Part shown: piece by piece, positions 41,855-51,041 of the stretch
Numbering within the stretch: the first letter of the stretch is position 1
How the letters are laid out: every line of letters begins with the position of its first letter
From: Actinoplanes sp. KI2
GTDB lineage: Bacteria > Actinomycetota > Actinomycetes > Mycobacteriales > Micromonosporaceae
Length of the DNA stretch: 64,000 bases
Assembly (NCBI RefSeq): GCF_025630775.1
Contig: NZ_JAOSZE010000007.1
Span: 185,527-249,526 of the forward strand
Reading direction: 5' to 3'
The notes under the pieces: generated by a model
Database searches by the model: none
Seen by the model: only the letters and a program-made list of their open reading frames with translations
Told to the model about the DNA's origin: nothing
Program-made: the position numbers and the translations under genes

Positions 41855-42880
41855 TCAGCCGGGTTCGTTCGGTTGGTCGGCGGTCTGCTGATCGATGGCC
41901 TGCCACCCGGCGGCGTTCAGGACGCGGGACCGTTCGGCCAGCCGGCCGAGCGCGGCGGCCGCCGCATCGTCGAGTGTCGCGCCGCTGTAGCCGACGTACG
42001 CCACCATTCCCGGTGCCGGTTCCCAGGCAAGGGTCGCGTTGCCGCCGTACACCGGTGACACGACCGCCGGGCGGCCGGCGACCCGTCCGCCGTCGCGGGC
42101 GTGCACCGCGTACAGCTGGTCCTCGAAGCCGCCGCCGCCGGCGATCCCGGTGTAGACGAGGCCGTTGTCCAGCGCCGCTTGCTCGCCGACCTCGGCGGTG
42201 TCGTACCGGGCCTCGTGAACGGCGGGCGACCGGTACGGCCCGCTCGCGACGACCACGTAACCGGCCGGCGGATCGACGACCGGTCGGTTGTGGACGACGG
42301 TGGTCCGCGCTGCGATCGCCGTCAACGCGGACTCGGGAAGATCACCCCGGATCCGGGCGTACGCTCGGGCGACCGGCCAGCTCACCGTTCCCTGCTCGGC
42401 CCTGCCGGCCACCTTGCCCACCTCGACGGCGCGGCCGCCCTTGGGCGCGCTGACCGGGAACGTGACCACGGCACCATGTCTGCCCAGCGTGCCGTCGGGC
42501 CGGCGCACCACCACGGTCCACGGCCCGTCGGCCGCCGCGCGGTCACACCGGACAAGCCCGCTTGGCCGGCCGGTGGCCTGCTCGACGACGAGCCCGGCCG
42601 GCGGATCCGCGACCACCGGAGTCTGCCCCCAGCCGACCGGCACGCACGGAGGACCGGCCGGCGGAGCCGCCTCGCTGGTGGCTCGACCGGCCGGCGGAGC
42701 CGCCTCGCTGGCGGCGATCGGTCCGGGTCCACCACGGTCATCGAGCGCTGCCATCACTGCCCCGATCGCGCCGGCACCCGCCAGCAGCAGACCGGCCACG
42801 ATCATCAGCCGTCGCGACGGACGCCACGGTGGCTTGTCCGAGCCGAACTCGACGACGTCGGCCACAGCCTCAGTATCCAC
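41855..42880 (-). CDS. Membrane-anchored extracellular protein of unknown function
   Basis: A 341-residue protein with a cytoplasmic N-terminus (FGSDKPPWRPSRR), one helix at ~25-45 (MIVAGLLLAGAGAIGAVMAA), a Pro/Ala linker that repeats SEAAPPAG, and a large outer domain rich in Val and Gly. No family is recognised. The start at 42880 (GTG) lacks a ribosome site; a GTG at 42865 with GAGG before it is as likely. It converges with the carboxypeptidase. Confidence 0.65.
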   Translation of the reverse strand: MDTEAVADVVEFGSDKPPWRPSRRLMIVAGLLLAGAGAIGAVMAALDDRGGPGPIAASEAAPPAGRATSEAAPPAGPPCVPVGWGQTPVVADPPAGLVVEQATGRPSGLVRCDRAAADGPWTVVVRRPDGTLGRHGAVVTFPVSAPKGGRAVEVGKVAGRAEQGTVSWPVARAYARIRGDLPESALTAIAARTTVVHNRPVVDPPAGYVVVASGPYRSPAVHEARYDTAEVGEQAALDNGLVYTGIAGGGGFEDQLYAVHARDGGRVAGRPAVVSPVYGGNATLAWEPAPGMVAYVGYSGATLDDAAAAALGRLAERSRVLNAAGWQAIDQQTADQPNEPG

Positions 42881-43040
42881 GACGGGGCAAGAACACCACG
42901 CGAGCCGTGCCTGTCGCGCTGCGGCTCGGCAGTCTGATTGGTAGCAGATCGGTTGCCGCGGTCGGCTTCCGGCGCATCATGTGAAAGCGCAGGCCGCGCC
43001 TTGCCGGCGTGGCGTGATCGCGAAATCGCCTGGGGGAGAC

Positions 43041-43886
43041 GTGGAGGCCGCACCGAGCAGGACGGCGATGCTTGCGGCGCTGGCGCGGGGACTGCTCCGC
43101 CTGGAGACGACGCAGCCCTGGGCGCTGGACGACGCGTTCGCCCTGGTGCTCGTCGGTCCGGTGTGGCAGGAACTGCGCGACCGGGTGTACTCGCAGTTCC
43201 CCGGCCAGGTCGGACGTGAGATCACCGCGGCGATCTGCACCCGCAGCCGGTACGCCGAGGATCGGCTGGCCGCCGGCACCTTCGCGCAGTACGTCATCCT
43301 GGGCGCGGGGCTCGACTCGTTCGCGTGGCGGCGCCCGGACCTGCTCCGCTCTCTCAAAGTGTTCGAGGTCGATCATCCGGCATCCCAGGAATGGAAGCTC
43401 GAGCGGGTACGGGATCTCGCACTTCCGTCCAACGACTCGCAGGTGTTCGTTCCGGTTGATTTTGAGGCCGAGCCGCTTCGGGACGCCTTGCAGGCAGCCG
43501 GGTTCGACTGGGGCCGACGGTCGCTGTTCTCCTGGACCGGCGTTGCCCCTTATCTCACGCCGCAGGCGGTCGCGTCGACGTTGCACACGATCGCGGGGGC
43601 TGCCGCCGGCTCGGAGGTGGCGTTCTCCTATCTGGCCGAGGAGTCCGTGTTCGACGAGGTCGGGAAGGAGTTCATCCGGATCTATGCTCCGCTCGCAGCC
43701 TCGCTCGGCGAGCCGCTGCGGCCCGGCTGGTCGGTCACCGAGATCGAACGGCTGATCAGCCGGTGCGGGCTGGAGGTCGTCGACCATCCAGCACGTACCG
43801 ACCTCCAAGACCGGTACTTCGCCGACCGGACCGATGCCCTGCGGCCCTACAACGTGGAGACCCTGGTCACCGCACGGGTCCCCTGA
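43041..43886 (+). CDS. Leucine carboxyl methyltransferase-family SAM methyltransferase
   Basis: A 281-residue enzyme of the LCMT/Ppm-like family (TIGR00027-type). Signatures are TAAICTRSRYAEDRL, the SAM motif VILGAGLDSFAWR, and the acidic FEVDHPASQEWKLER. The GTG at 43041 is selected because GGGGGAG precedes it and the protein begins VEAAPSRTAMLAALARG; an upstream ATG would add an Arg/Cys-rich tail unlike the family. Substrates in actinobacteria are mostly unknown small molecules. It is 64 bp upstream of a PhyH-like dioxygenase and may be co-transcribed. Confidence 0.88.
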   Translation: MEAAPSRTAMLAALARGLLRLETTQPWALDDAFALVLVGPVWQELRDRVYSQFPGQVGREITAAICTRSRYAEDRLAAGTFAQYVILGAGLDSFAWRRPDLLRSLKVFEVDHPASQEWKLERVRDLALPSNDSQVFVPVDFEAEPLRDALQAAGFDWGRRSLFSWTGVAPYLTPQAVASTLHTIAGAAAGSEVAFSYLAEESVFDEVGKEFIRIYAPLAASLGEPLRPGWSVTEIERLISRCGLEVVDHPARTDLQDRYFADRTDALRPYNVETLVTARVP

Positions 43887-43950
43887 GCGCAAACCCGAGA
43901 ACGCCGACCACGCGGTAGCATTGCCTGCCCCCGCGTGGCAGGAGGCCATC

Positions 43951-44883
43951 GTGACGTCTCGATACCAGGTACTCGACGACGATGACGTCGATCAGTTCTT
44001 GACCCAGGGTTTCGTCGCGGTGCGCGGGTGCTTCTCGCGCCAGGCGGCGCAGGAGTTCACCCAACCGGTCTGGGACCGGATGGGTTATGCCGCCGATGCC
44101 CCGTCGACCTGGGCTGAGCCGGTGGTCCACCTGGCCGGTCGGCGGCAGCTCGACGTCCGCGAGTTCGCTCCGAAAGCGTGGGCCGCGGTCGGCGACCTGG
44201 TCGGCGGCGAGGACCGGATCAGCTCCGAGCTGCCGTACGTCTGGAGCGACGGGTTCATCGTCAACCTGTGGCAGGGCGCTGACGAGCCGTGGGCGCCTGC
44301 CTCGCCGGCCTCACCCGGTTGGCACAAGGACGGCGACTTCTTCCGGCACTTCCTCGACTCGCCTGAGCAGGGCCTGCTGACACTCGTGCTGTGGTCGGAC
44401 GTACAGCACCAGGGCGGTGCAACGTTCGTCGCGGCCGACTCGGTCGGCCCGGTGGCCCGATTCCTCGCGGCCCACCCCGAAGGGGCCTACCCCTTCCCAC
44501 AGCCGCCGGGCGTCGACGACGCACCGGTCTTCGACTTCGCCGACCTGGTCGCGCCGTGCCGCGAGTTCGTCGAGGCCACGGGGGAGGCGGGTGACGTCTA
44601 CCTGCTGCACCCGTACATCCTGCACGCCAAGTCACAGAACGCGCTCCGGTTGCCTCGGATCATCACGAACCCACCGCTGACGCTGGCCGAACCGATGCGG
44701 TTCGACCGGAGCGATCCGAGCGAGTACTCCCTCGTCGAGCGTGCTGTGCTGGAGGCGCTCGGCACGCCGAGCGTCGATTTCACGCCGGCCGCGGTGCGCC
44801 AAACGCTGGTGCCGCCGCGGGTCGCGATCCAGCAAGAGCGGATGGCCGAGGAAGATCGCAGGCTTTCCGGCAAGGCGCACTGA
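43951..44883 (+). CDS. Phytanoyl-CoA dioxygenase (PhyH)-family Fe(II)/2-oxoglutarate oxygenase
   Basis: A 310-residue non-haem iron oxygenase. The iron triad appears as WHKDGDFF (HxD) and the distal His in LLHPYILHAKSQN, with the 2-oxoglutarate-binding Arg nearby (LRLPRI). The GTG at 43951 follows GCAGGAGG and gives VTSRYQVLDDDDVDQFLTQG, the usual N-terminal PhyH helix. It would hydroxylate an unknown substrate. The methyltransferase upstream suggests a two-step tailoring pair. Confidence 0.88.
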   Translation: MTSRYQVLDDDDVDQFLTQGFVAVRGCFSRQAAQEFTQPVWDRMGYAADAPSTWAEPVVHLAGRRQLDVREFAPKAWAAVGDLVGGEDRISSELPYVWSDGFIVNLWQGADEPWAPASPASPGWHKDGDFFRHFLDSPEQGLLTLVLWSDVQHQGGATFVAADSVGPVARFLAAHPEGAYPFPQPPGVDDAPVFDFADLVAPCREFVEATGEAGDVYLLHPYILHAKSQNALRLPRIITNPPLTLAEPMRFDRSDPSEYSLVERAVLEALGTPSVDFTPAAVRQTLVPPRVAIQQERMAEEDRRLSGKAH

Positions 44884-44940
44884 GCTCACGCGTTCGTCGC
44901 CGCCGCGACCGCGGCGAATTCGCGCGGATAAGATCGACGC

Positions 44941-45264
44941 GTGAGGATCGGCATCCGCAATTGCCTGCCGGGCGCGGGCCGCTGGCCGGCGATCGCCGGA
45001 GCCCTGGTTGTCGTGGCCTTGCTCGCGGCTCCGGTCCGGGCCGCGGAGCCGGGCGGCGACCACCCGAACGACATGAACTGCGGGAACGTCCTCTGGTTGA
45101 CCCCGCCGACACCGGACCCCGCCGACCCCGACTACGAGTTTTACCGCGAGAAGATGGACCGCGGCTGCCGGGAGGCCCGCATCACTCGAGGCGCCACCGC
45201 AGCCCTGGTTTCCGTGATCACGGTATTCGGCGTGGCCCTGCTCGTCCGCCGCCTGAAAAGGTGA
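44941..45264 (+). CDS. Small exported or bitopic membrane protein
   Basis: A 107-residue protein from GTG. It has a signal-like helix (residues ~15-35, ending PVRAAEPGG), a short outer segment with two Cys (DMNCGNVLWLTPPTPD and DRGCREARI), and a C-terminal helix (TAALVSVITVFGVALLV) followed by RRLKR. This suggests a small loop held outside the membrane with a possible disulfide. No family recognised. The 176-bp gap after it contains a weak hairpin (TGAGCAGC...GCTGCTCA near 45306) and nothing else clear. Confidence 0.6.
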   Translation: MRIGIRNCLPGAGRWPAIAGALVVVALLAAPVRAAEPGGDHPNDMNCGNVLWLTPPTPDPADPDYEFYREKMDRGCREARITRGATAALVSVITVFGVALLVRRLKR

Positions 45265-45441
45265 GCTGACTTCCCCGTACCGTTCCCGTAATTCGCCGTC
45301 GGGGGTGAGCAGCGATACCGCCGCTGAGCTGCTCATTCCGGTCGATCATCAGCGCCAGCAGAGATCGAGGAAAGCCTCAGTCGTCCCTTCCAGGATGAGG
45401 TCATCGCCCGCCGTGCCGGGCGCCCTCACTGGACGGGAGAA

Positions 45442-46431
45442 ATGTCGATGACAGCTTCCTCACCTACCCGGATCGTCGCACTGGCACTGGCCGGCGCCCT
45501 GGTCGCCGCGAGCCTCGCCGAGGCTGCGCCCGCCGCGGCGGCGCCGCCGAGGCCGAACACCTTCTGCGCCGGGACGGCCGACATCAACGCCGCCCTGATC
45601 ACCTCGGCCGTCAACCTGGGCTCGTGCGCGATCCAGAGCCGGCGCATCGTCCTGATGCGCAGCGACGGCAAGTCGGGACCGGCCGTCGACGTGCCGCCGC
45701 CCGGGCGCACGATCGGCAACGAGACCCTCACCACGTCCGGCGAGTACTCGCTGCGCGTCACCAACAACGACGGCATGGTCAGCGTCACGACCGAGGTCCC
45801 CGGCGCGGTCCGCACGCTCGCCCCGGCCACCGATGCCGCCTGTGGCGAGGGCGCGTACAACCTTGAGGGCGGCCGCTGGACCAGGACGCTGAAGTGGTTC
45901 TACAACTCCGCCTCGGCCGGCCGGGCCGGTCTGAGCGCGTCGGCGACGCTCGCCGACATCCGGGCCGGCAACACCAACATGTCGACTGGTCAGAACAACT
46001 GCGGGTACGCGACCGGCACGTTCAGCTCGACCGGCGCCTACCAGGGGACGACGAGCAGGTACGCGAACATCAACAGCTCGGCTCAGTGCACGGGCAACTT
46101 CCCGGACGGCCAGAACACCGACAGCTGGGGGCCGTTCGACAGTTCGGCCGCCGGCACCCTGGCGGTCACCTGCTACACGTACAGCGGCGGCGCGATGACC
46201 GAGTCGGACACCTACTTCGGGTCCAACGTGGGCATGGTCGACTCGTTCCCGGCCTCGTGCAGCGGCAAATACGACCTGCAGTCCGTGTCGACGCACGAGT
46301 GGGGCCACGCGTTCGGCCTCGCGCACGAGACGAGCGGCACCGCCGAGGTCATGTACCCGTACAGCTACCCCTGCGCCCTGCGCCGCCATCTCGGCAAGGG
46401 CGACTACAACGGCATGAACTCGATGTACTGA
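45442..46431 (+). CDS. Secreted metzincin (matrixin-like) metalloprotease
   Basis: A 329-residue secreted protease. The signal peptide reads RIVALALAGALVAASLAEAA. The C-terminal catalytic motif is THEWGHAFGLAHE, which satisfies HExxHxxGxxH, followed by the Met-turn EVMYPY. Between lie ~200 residues rich in Thr/Ser/Asn with Cys pairs. Its TGA overlaps the next ATG by one base (TGATG), the first of two such junctions in this operon. Confidence 0.92.
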   Translation: MSMTASSPTRIVALALAGALVAASLAEAAPAAAAPPRPNTFCAGTADINAALITSAVNLGSCAIQSRRIVLMRSDGKSGPAVDVPPPGRTIGNETLTTSGEYSLRVTNNDGMVSVTTEVPGAVRTLAPATDAACGEGAYNLEGGRWTRTLKWFYNSASAGRAGLSASATLADIRAGNTNMSTGQNNCGYATGTFSSTGAYQGTTSRYANINSSAQCTGNFPDGQNTDSWGPFDSSAAGTLAVTCYTYSGGAMTESDTYFGSNVGMVDSFPASCSGKYDLQSVSTHEWGHAFGLAHETSGTAEVMYPYSYPCALRRHLGKGDYNGMNSMY

Positions 46432-46946
46432 TGAGGACACCAATCGTTCTGCTTGCGGTGGCCGCGGTCGCGGCGGCCTCCGGTTGTACGTCCGCGGCTC
46501 GTTCCGCGGTTCCGGGCGATCCCGTGTCGCCGGCCGGTCCCGCGTGCACGTCCGCCTCGCTCCGGGCGCGCCTCGCCGGCACCGACACCGGGCTCGGCCG
46601 GAGCGCCACCACGATCGAGCTGAGCGGCGGCTCGGCGACCATCTGCCGGTTGCGCGGGGCCCCGGCCCTCGACCTCTTGGACGCGCACGGAGACCGGGTG
46701 CGCGCCGCCGTGCCGGCGCCGGGCAGCGCGCCGCAGGTGGTGGTGGTCTCGCACGCCGGCGTTGCCTCCTTCGTGGTGACCTACCGTGACTTCGACTCGG
46801 TGACCGGGCGTGCGTGCACCCCGGTGACCGCGCTGGGCATCGGCCTGCCCGGCGATGCTGGCCGGATCACGCTGGCGGCCGAGCTGGCGCCGTGCGGCCA
46901 GGTATCCGTTTCCGAATTCCGCAGTGGAGTGGGACAGGTGAACTGA
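46431..46946 (+). CDS. DUF4232 secreted lipoprotein
   Basis: A 171-residue protein with a lipobox leader (MRTPIVLLAVAAVAAASGC) and the DUF4232 beta-sandwich pattern: an early Cys (GPACTSASLRARLA), IELSGGSATICRLRGAPALD, LDLLDAHGD, VSHAGVASFVVTYRDF, a Cys-containing V-T-ALGI strand, and a final Cys near APCGQVSVSEF. The role of DUF4232 is unknown. It is coupled to a protease before and a GH25-like protein after, which suggests a shared surface or cell-wall job. Confidence 0.88.
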   Translation: MRTPIVLLAVAAVAAASGCTSAARSAVPGDPVSPAGPACTSASLRARLAGTDTGLGRSATTIELSGGSATICRLRGAPALDLLDAHGDRVRAAVPAPGSAPQVVVVSHAGVASFVVTYRDFDSVTGRACTPVTALGIGLPGDAGRITLAAELAPCGQVSVSEFRSGVGQVN

Positions 46947-47821
46947 TGAGACTGACCAGCAAGAGCGGCCTGCTGGCCGCGGCGTCCGCGCTGGCCGTGG
47001 CCGCGGCACTGACCCCGGCCGGCCCCGCGCTCGCCGAGGACACCGGCTTCTGGTACGGCGCCGACGGCGCCGGCCCGGGCCCCGCCAACAGCTCCGCGCC
47101 GTACCAGGAACCGTCCTGCGGCTCCGGCCACATGTACGGCGGCTACATCGGCAAGATCGGCGGCGCTGACCTGGTGTCGGCGTCGAACCCGACCGGGTAC
47201 GGCCCCGGCCACACCGGGGCCTGGAACAGCACGTACGCCGCGGACGCCAACGCGAACCACTTCAACTACAACCCGGAACACGGCGTCGGAACCGGTGGGT
47301 ACTGGTTCATGTTCGGCCCCGGCGCCACCGACGGCACCGGCCTGGGCGCGTACGCCTGGGGTCAGCGGCAGGGCAAGTGGGCGCTGGGCGACTGGCAGAC
47401 CTGGTATGCCAACGGCACCCACCGGATGCCCTTCCAGATCCTGTGGATGGACGTCGAGAGGCCCGGCTTCTACGGCTGGGGCTCCGACGGCGCCGCCAAC
47501 CGTCAGGTCTTCAACGGCTTCTGGGACTACGTGACCAACGCCAAGCAGGGGCCCGTGCCCGGCGTCTACTCGACGGCGGCGCAGTGGAACGAGATCATGG
47601 CCGGCAACACCAGCATCCCGAACACCTGGGAGTGGACGGCGCAGACCAGCCGCAGCGCCCAGCCGTCGCCGTGCCCGACCAGCTTCTCCGGCACCGGCCA
47701 GAGCGCGGTCTTCTTCGGCGGGCAGAACGCGAGCAGCGCGCACGCGGCGATGTGGCAATGGTCGCTGAGCAACACCGCCGACTACGACCAGATCGACTCG
47801 AACAAGAACATTCCCGACTGA
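46946..47821 (+). CDS. Secreted GH25-like (lysozyme-fold) protein
   Basis: A 291-residue secreted protein (signal KSGLLAAASALAVAAALTPA, ending PALAED). A barrel-like domain is suggested by HMYGGYIGKIGG, ILWMDVERPGFYGWG, VFNGFWDYVTN and VPGVYSTAAQWNEIM. The LWMDVE and GVYST blocks recall glycoside hydrolase family 25 and DUF1906-like barrels, where the acidic pair cuts peptidoglycan, but other family motifs are unclear. It starts in a TGATG overlap with the DUF4232 gene and is followed by a terminator, closing the operon. Confidence 0.75.
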   Translation: MRLTSKSGLLAAASALAVAAALTPAGPALAEDTGFWYGADGAGPGPANSSAPYQEPSCGSGHMYGGYIGKIGGADLVSASNPTGYGPGHTGAWNSTYAADANANHFNYNPEHGVGTGGYWFMFGPGATDGTGLGAYAWGQRQGKWALGDWQTWYANGTHRMPFQILWMDVERPGFYGWGSDGAANRQVFNGFWDYVTNAKQGPVPGVYSTAAQWNEIMAGNTSIPNTWEWTAQTSRSAQPSPCPTSFSGTGQSAVFFGGQNASSAHAAMWQWSLSNTADYDQIDSNKNIPD

Positions 47822-47826
47822 GGCGC

Positions 47827-47862
47827 GTGACCGGGGCGGACCGCCAGACCCGCCCCGGTCAC
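47827..47862 (+). terminator. Terminator after the protease-DUF4232-GH25-like operon
   Basis: GTGACCGGGGCGG and CCGCCCCGGTCAC form a perfect 13-bp stem with a 10-base loop, five bases after the stop. Confidence 0.85.
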
Positions 47863-47996
47863 GGCAGTGCGGAATCCTGCACGGCAGGCGCCGACCGGCC
47901 GTCCGCGGTGTTAGAAAGGACGCGGACATCGATAGTGATCTAGGTCTACCTGGGTACTCGCAGGCACGCCTGGAACACAGCCGGGAGGCGATCGAC

Positions 47997-50900
47997 ATGA
48001 TCGATGCGGTTGGCGACGACGATGGCACCGGTATCGGACGATTCGTCAGGGCCCGCCGACGCGACGCCGGGCTGACGCAGCAGGCGCTGGCCGGCCTGGC
48101 CGGGGTCAGCGTCGCCACGATCCGCGATCTGGAACAGGGCCGCACCCGGCGGCCGCGGACCGCGTTGGTCGATCGGCTGGCGGTCGCGCTCGGCGTCGCG
48201 CGCGGCCAGATCTACGGGCAGAAGCCGGCCGCCCGGCGTGATCGTGGCCTGTGGCTGGGCGTGCTCGGCCCGGTCACCGCCGCCCGGGACGGCCGCGCGC
48301 TGGACCTCGGCGAACCGCGCCAGCGCGGCCTGCTGGGCTTGCTCGCGCTGAGCGCAGGCGCGAGTGTGCACCGCTCGGTGCTGGTCGACGCGTTCTGGGG
48401 GCAGAGTCCACCGGCCGCCGCGGTAAACCTCATCCAGGCGTACGTCGGAAGGCTGCGCCGGGTCCTCGACCCGGACCACGCGCCGCGCGACGGCAGCGGC
48501 GTCGTGGTCTCCGGCGGCACCAGCTATCGGCTCCACGTGGACACCGAGCAGCTGGACTGGCTCGAGTTCCGCCGCCAGCTCGCCGTCGCCGCGCACCCGG
48601 ATTTCGACGTCGTCGTCCGCTGCGAGGCCTACGAGCAGGCCCTGCAGCAGTGGCGCGGCGATCCGCTGGCCGATGTGGACGTCCTGCGCGGTCATCCCGC
48701 GATCGCGGCCGCGGCCCGCGAGTGGGGCGCCGCCGTCGCCGGGTATGCCGAGGCCGCGTTCCAGGCCGGGCTGCCCGACCGCGTGCTGCCCTACCTGTGG
48801 CAGTGGACCAGCAAGGACCCGCTGCATGAGAAGGCCCACGCGATGCTGATGCTGGCGCTGGCCGGCACCGGTCAGCAGGCCGCCGCTCTGGACGTGTTCG
48901 CCGACGTCCGGGACCGGCTGGACGCGCAGCTCGGGGTACGGCCCGGTGCCGAGCTGTGCGAGGCGCAGGTGCGCGTGCTGCGTCAGGAGGCGTCGGGCGG
49001 TCCGGCCACCACTGTCGCCGTGCAGGCTCCGCCGGTGCCGCACCAGCTGCCCGCGCCGGTCCGCCGGTTCGTCGGACGCGACGAGCAACTGGCCGCCCTG
49101 AACGAGGTGCTCGACTCCGTCCCCGGCGGCCCCGGTCCGGCGATCGCCGCCATCACCGGCACAGCCGGCATCGGCAAGAGCACGCTCGCCCTGCACTGGG
49201 CGCACGAGATGACCGATCGCTTTCCCGACGGTCAGCTCTATGTCAACCTCCGCGGCTACGACCCGGGCGGTGCACCCCTCGAGCCGGCCGCCGCCATCCG
49301 CGGCTTCCTGGACGGCCTCGGCCTTCCCGACGAGCGGGTGCCCCGCGACCCGCACGCGCAGGCCGCGCGTTACCGCAGCCTGATCGCCGGGCGGCGGATG
49401 CTGGTCGTGCTCGACAACGCCCGTGACAGTCAGCAGGCGCGGCCGCTGCTTCCCGGCGCCACCGGGGCCATGGTCGTGATCACCAGCCGCAGCGAGCTGA
49501 CCGGGCTGGCGGTCGGCGAGGGCGCCGAGACGATCGACCTGCCGCTGCTCGGCGAGACGGAGTCGCTGCGGTTGCTGGCCAACCACCTGGGCAGCGACTG
49601 GGTGGCCCGGCACGCCGACAGCGCCGGCGAGCTGGTGCGGCTCTGCGACCGACTGCCGCTGGCCCTGAGCATCATCGGGGCGCGGGCAGCCGCGCATCCG
49701 GACTCGGCCGCGACGGTGCTGATGGAGCAGCTGCGCGACGCCCGCGGCCGGCTCGACGTGCTCACCGCGGGCGAGGCATCCAGCGATCTGCGGGCCGTGC
49801 TGGGCTGCTCGTACGGCTATCTCAGCGCCACCGCGGCGCGGCTGTTCCGGCTGTTGTCGATCCATCCCGGGCCGGAGGTCTCGGCGCCGGCCGCCGCCAG
49901 CCTGGCCGGCGCGCCGAGCGGCGTCGCGCTGGAGGAACTGACCCGCGCCCACCTGGTGATCGAACAGCGGCCCGGCCGCTACGCCCTGCACGATCTGCTG
50001 CGCGTCTACGCGTCCGAGCAGGCTCGGCAGTGCGACGACGCGGGGGAGCGGGAGGCCGTCGTCGACCGGGTCCTCGACCACTACCTGCACACCGCCCACG
50101 CCGCGGCGCTGCTGCAGGAACCGCCCCGCGACCCGTTGGCGCTGCCCGAGCCCGCGATCGGTGTCCGGACCGAGCCGCTGACCGGCGACGAGCACGCCTC
50201 GGCGTGGTTCGACACCGAGCACGCCGTGCTGATGCGCTGCGTCGCGCTGGCCGCCCGCACCGACCGGACCCGGCACGCCTGGCAGCTCAGCTGGACGCTG
50301 ATGACCGCGTTCTCCCGCTCCGGCCACTGGTCGGACCTGGCGACGGCCCTGAGCCTCGCTCTTGACGCCGCCGACCAGGCCGGCGACCTGACCGGCCAGG
50401 CCTGGGCACATCGCTTCCTGGGCCGGGTACGCACTCTGCAGGGCGAGTACGAGGCGGCGCTCGGCCACCTGCACCAAGCGCTGGAGCTCTTCGGCCGGCT
50501 CGGCGACGCCGCCGGCCAGGCTGCCGTCCATGTCGGACTGATCCGCGAGTGCGAACGGCGCGGCCGGCACCAGGCTGCCCTCGATCACGCCAAGCGTGCG
50601 CTGGAGCTGCAGCGGGCCGCCGGCTACCGGGTCGGTGAGACGATCGCCCTCAACAACGTCGGCTGGTGCTACGTGCGGCTGGGTCAGTACACCGAGGCGC
50701 TGTCCTGGTGCCGGGAGGCGCTCGCCGCGCAGCAGGCGATCGGCTACCGCCCGGGGGAGGCGTACACCTGGGACACCCTCGGCTACGCCCATCACCACCT
50801 GCAGCAATTCGACGAGGCGACCTGGTGCTACCGGCAGGCGCTGGACCTCTACCGCCTGTTCGACGACCGGTACGAGCAGGCGGCGACGCTGGCCCGGCTG

Positions 50901-51041
50901 GGCGACACGCACGCCGCCGCGGGCGACGAGAAGGCCGCCCGCAGCCGGTGGCATCAGGCCCTGGACCTGCTCGACGAGTTGCACCATCCCGACGGCGACC
51001 GCCTGCGCGACAAGCTGCGCCGCGTCACAGCGCGGGTGTGA
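47997..51041 (+). CDS. XRE-SARP-NB-ARC-TPR transcriptional regulator (AfsR-like)
   Basis: A 1014-residue regulator. Residues ~10-70 are an XRE helix-turn-helix (RRDAGLTQQALAGLAGVSVA). Residues ~85-180 are the OmpR-like SARP DNA-binding domain (LGVLGPVTAARDGRALDLGE), followed by the BTAD helical domain to ~330. The NB-ARC ATPase (~355-640) has the P-loop ITGTAGIGKSTLAL near 385 and MLVVLDNARD. TPR repeats fill ~760-1000 (RFLGRVRTLQGEYEAALGHL, TLGYAHHHLQQFDEATWCYR). Such proteins activate secondary-metabolism genes after ATP-driven switching. Its tail overlaps the convergent DUF4232 gene by 17 bases. A second protein of the same layout lies at 59602. Confidence 0.93.
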   Translation: MIDAVGDDDGTGIGRFVRARRRDAGLTQQALAGLAGVSVATIRDLEQGRTRRPRTALVDRLAVALGVARGQIYGQKPAARRDRGLWLGVLGPVTAARDGRALDLGEPRQRGLLGLLALSAGASVHRSVLVDAFWGQSPPAAAVNLIQAYVGRLRRVLDPDHAPRDGSGVVVSGGTSYRLHVDTEQLDWLEFRRQLAVAAHPDFDVVVRCEAYEQALQQWRGDPLADVDVLRGHPAIAAAAREWGAAVAGYAEAAFQAGLPDRVLPYLWQWTSKDPLHEKAHAMLMLALAGTGQQAAALDVFADVRDRLDAQLGVRPGAELCEAQVRVLRQEASGGPATTVAVQAPPVPHQLPAPVRRFVGRDEQLAALNEVLDSVPGGPGPAIAAITGTAGIGKSTLALHWAHEMTDRFPDGQLYVNLRGYDPGGAPLEPAAAIRGFLDGLGLPDERVPRDPHAQAARYRSLIAGRRMLVVLDNARDSQQARPLLPGATGAMVVITSRSELTGLAVGEGAETIDLPLLGETESLRLLANHLGSDWVARHADSAGELVRLCDRLPLALSIIGARAAAHPDSAATVLMEQLRDARGRLDVLTAGEASSDLRAVLGCSYGYLSATAARLFRLLSIHPGPEVSAPAAASLAGAPSGVALEELTRAHLVIEQRPGRYALHDLLRVYASEQARQCDDAGEREAVVDRVLDHYLHTAHAAALLQEPPRDPLALPEPAIGVRTEPLTGDEHASAWFDTEHAVLMRCVALAARTDRTRHAWQLSWTLMTAFSRSGHWSDLATALSLALDAADQAGDLTGQAWAHRFLGRVRTLQGEYEAALGHLHQALELFGRLGDAAGQAAVHVGLIRECERRGRHQAALDHAKRALELQRAAGYRVGETIALNNVGWCYVRLGQYTEALSWCREALAAQQAIGYRPGEAYTWDTLGYAHHHLQQFDEATWCYRQALDLYRLFDDRYEQAATLARLGDTHAAAGDEKAARSRWHQALDLLDELHHPDGDRLRDKLRRVTARV

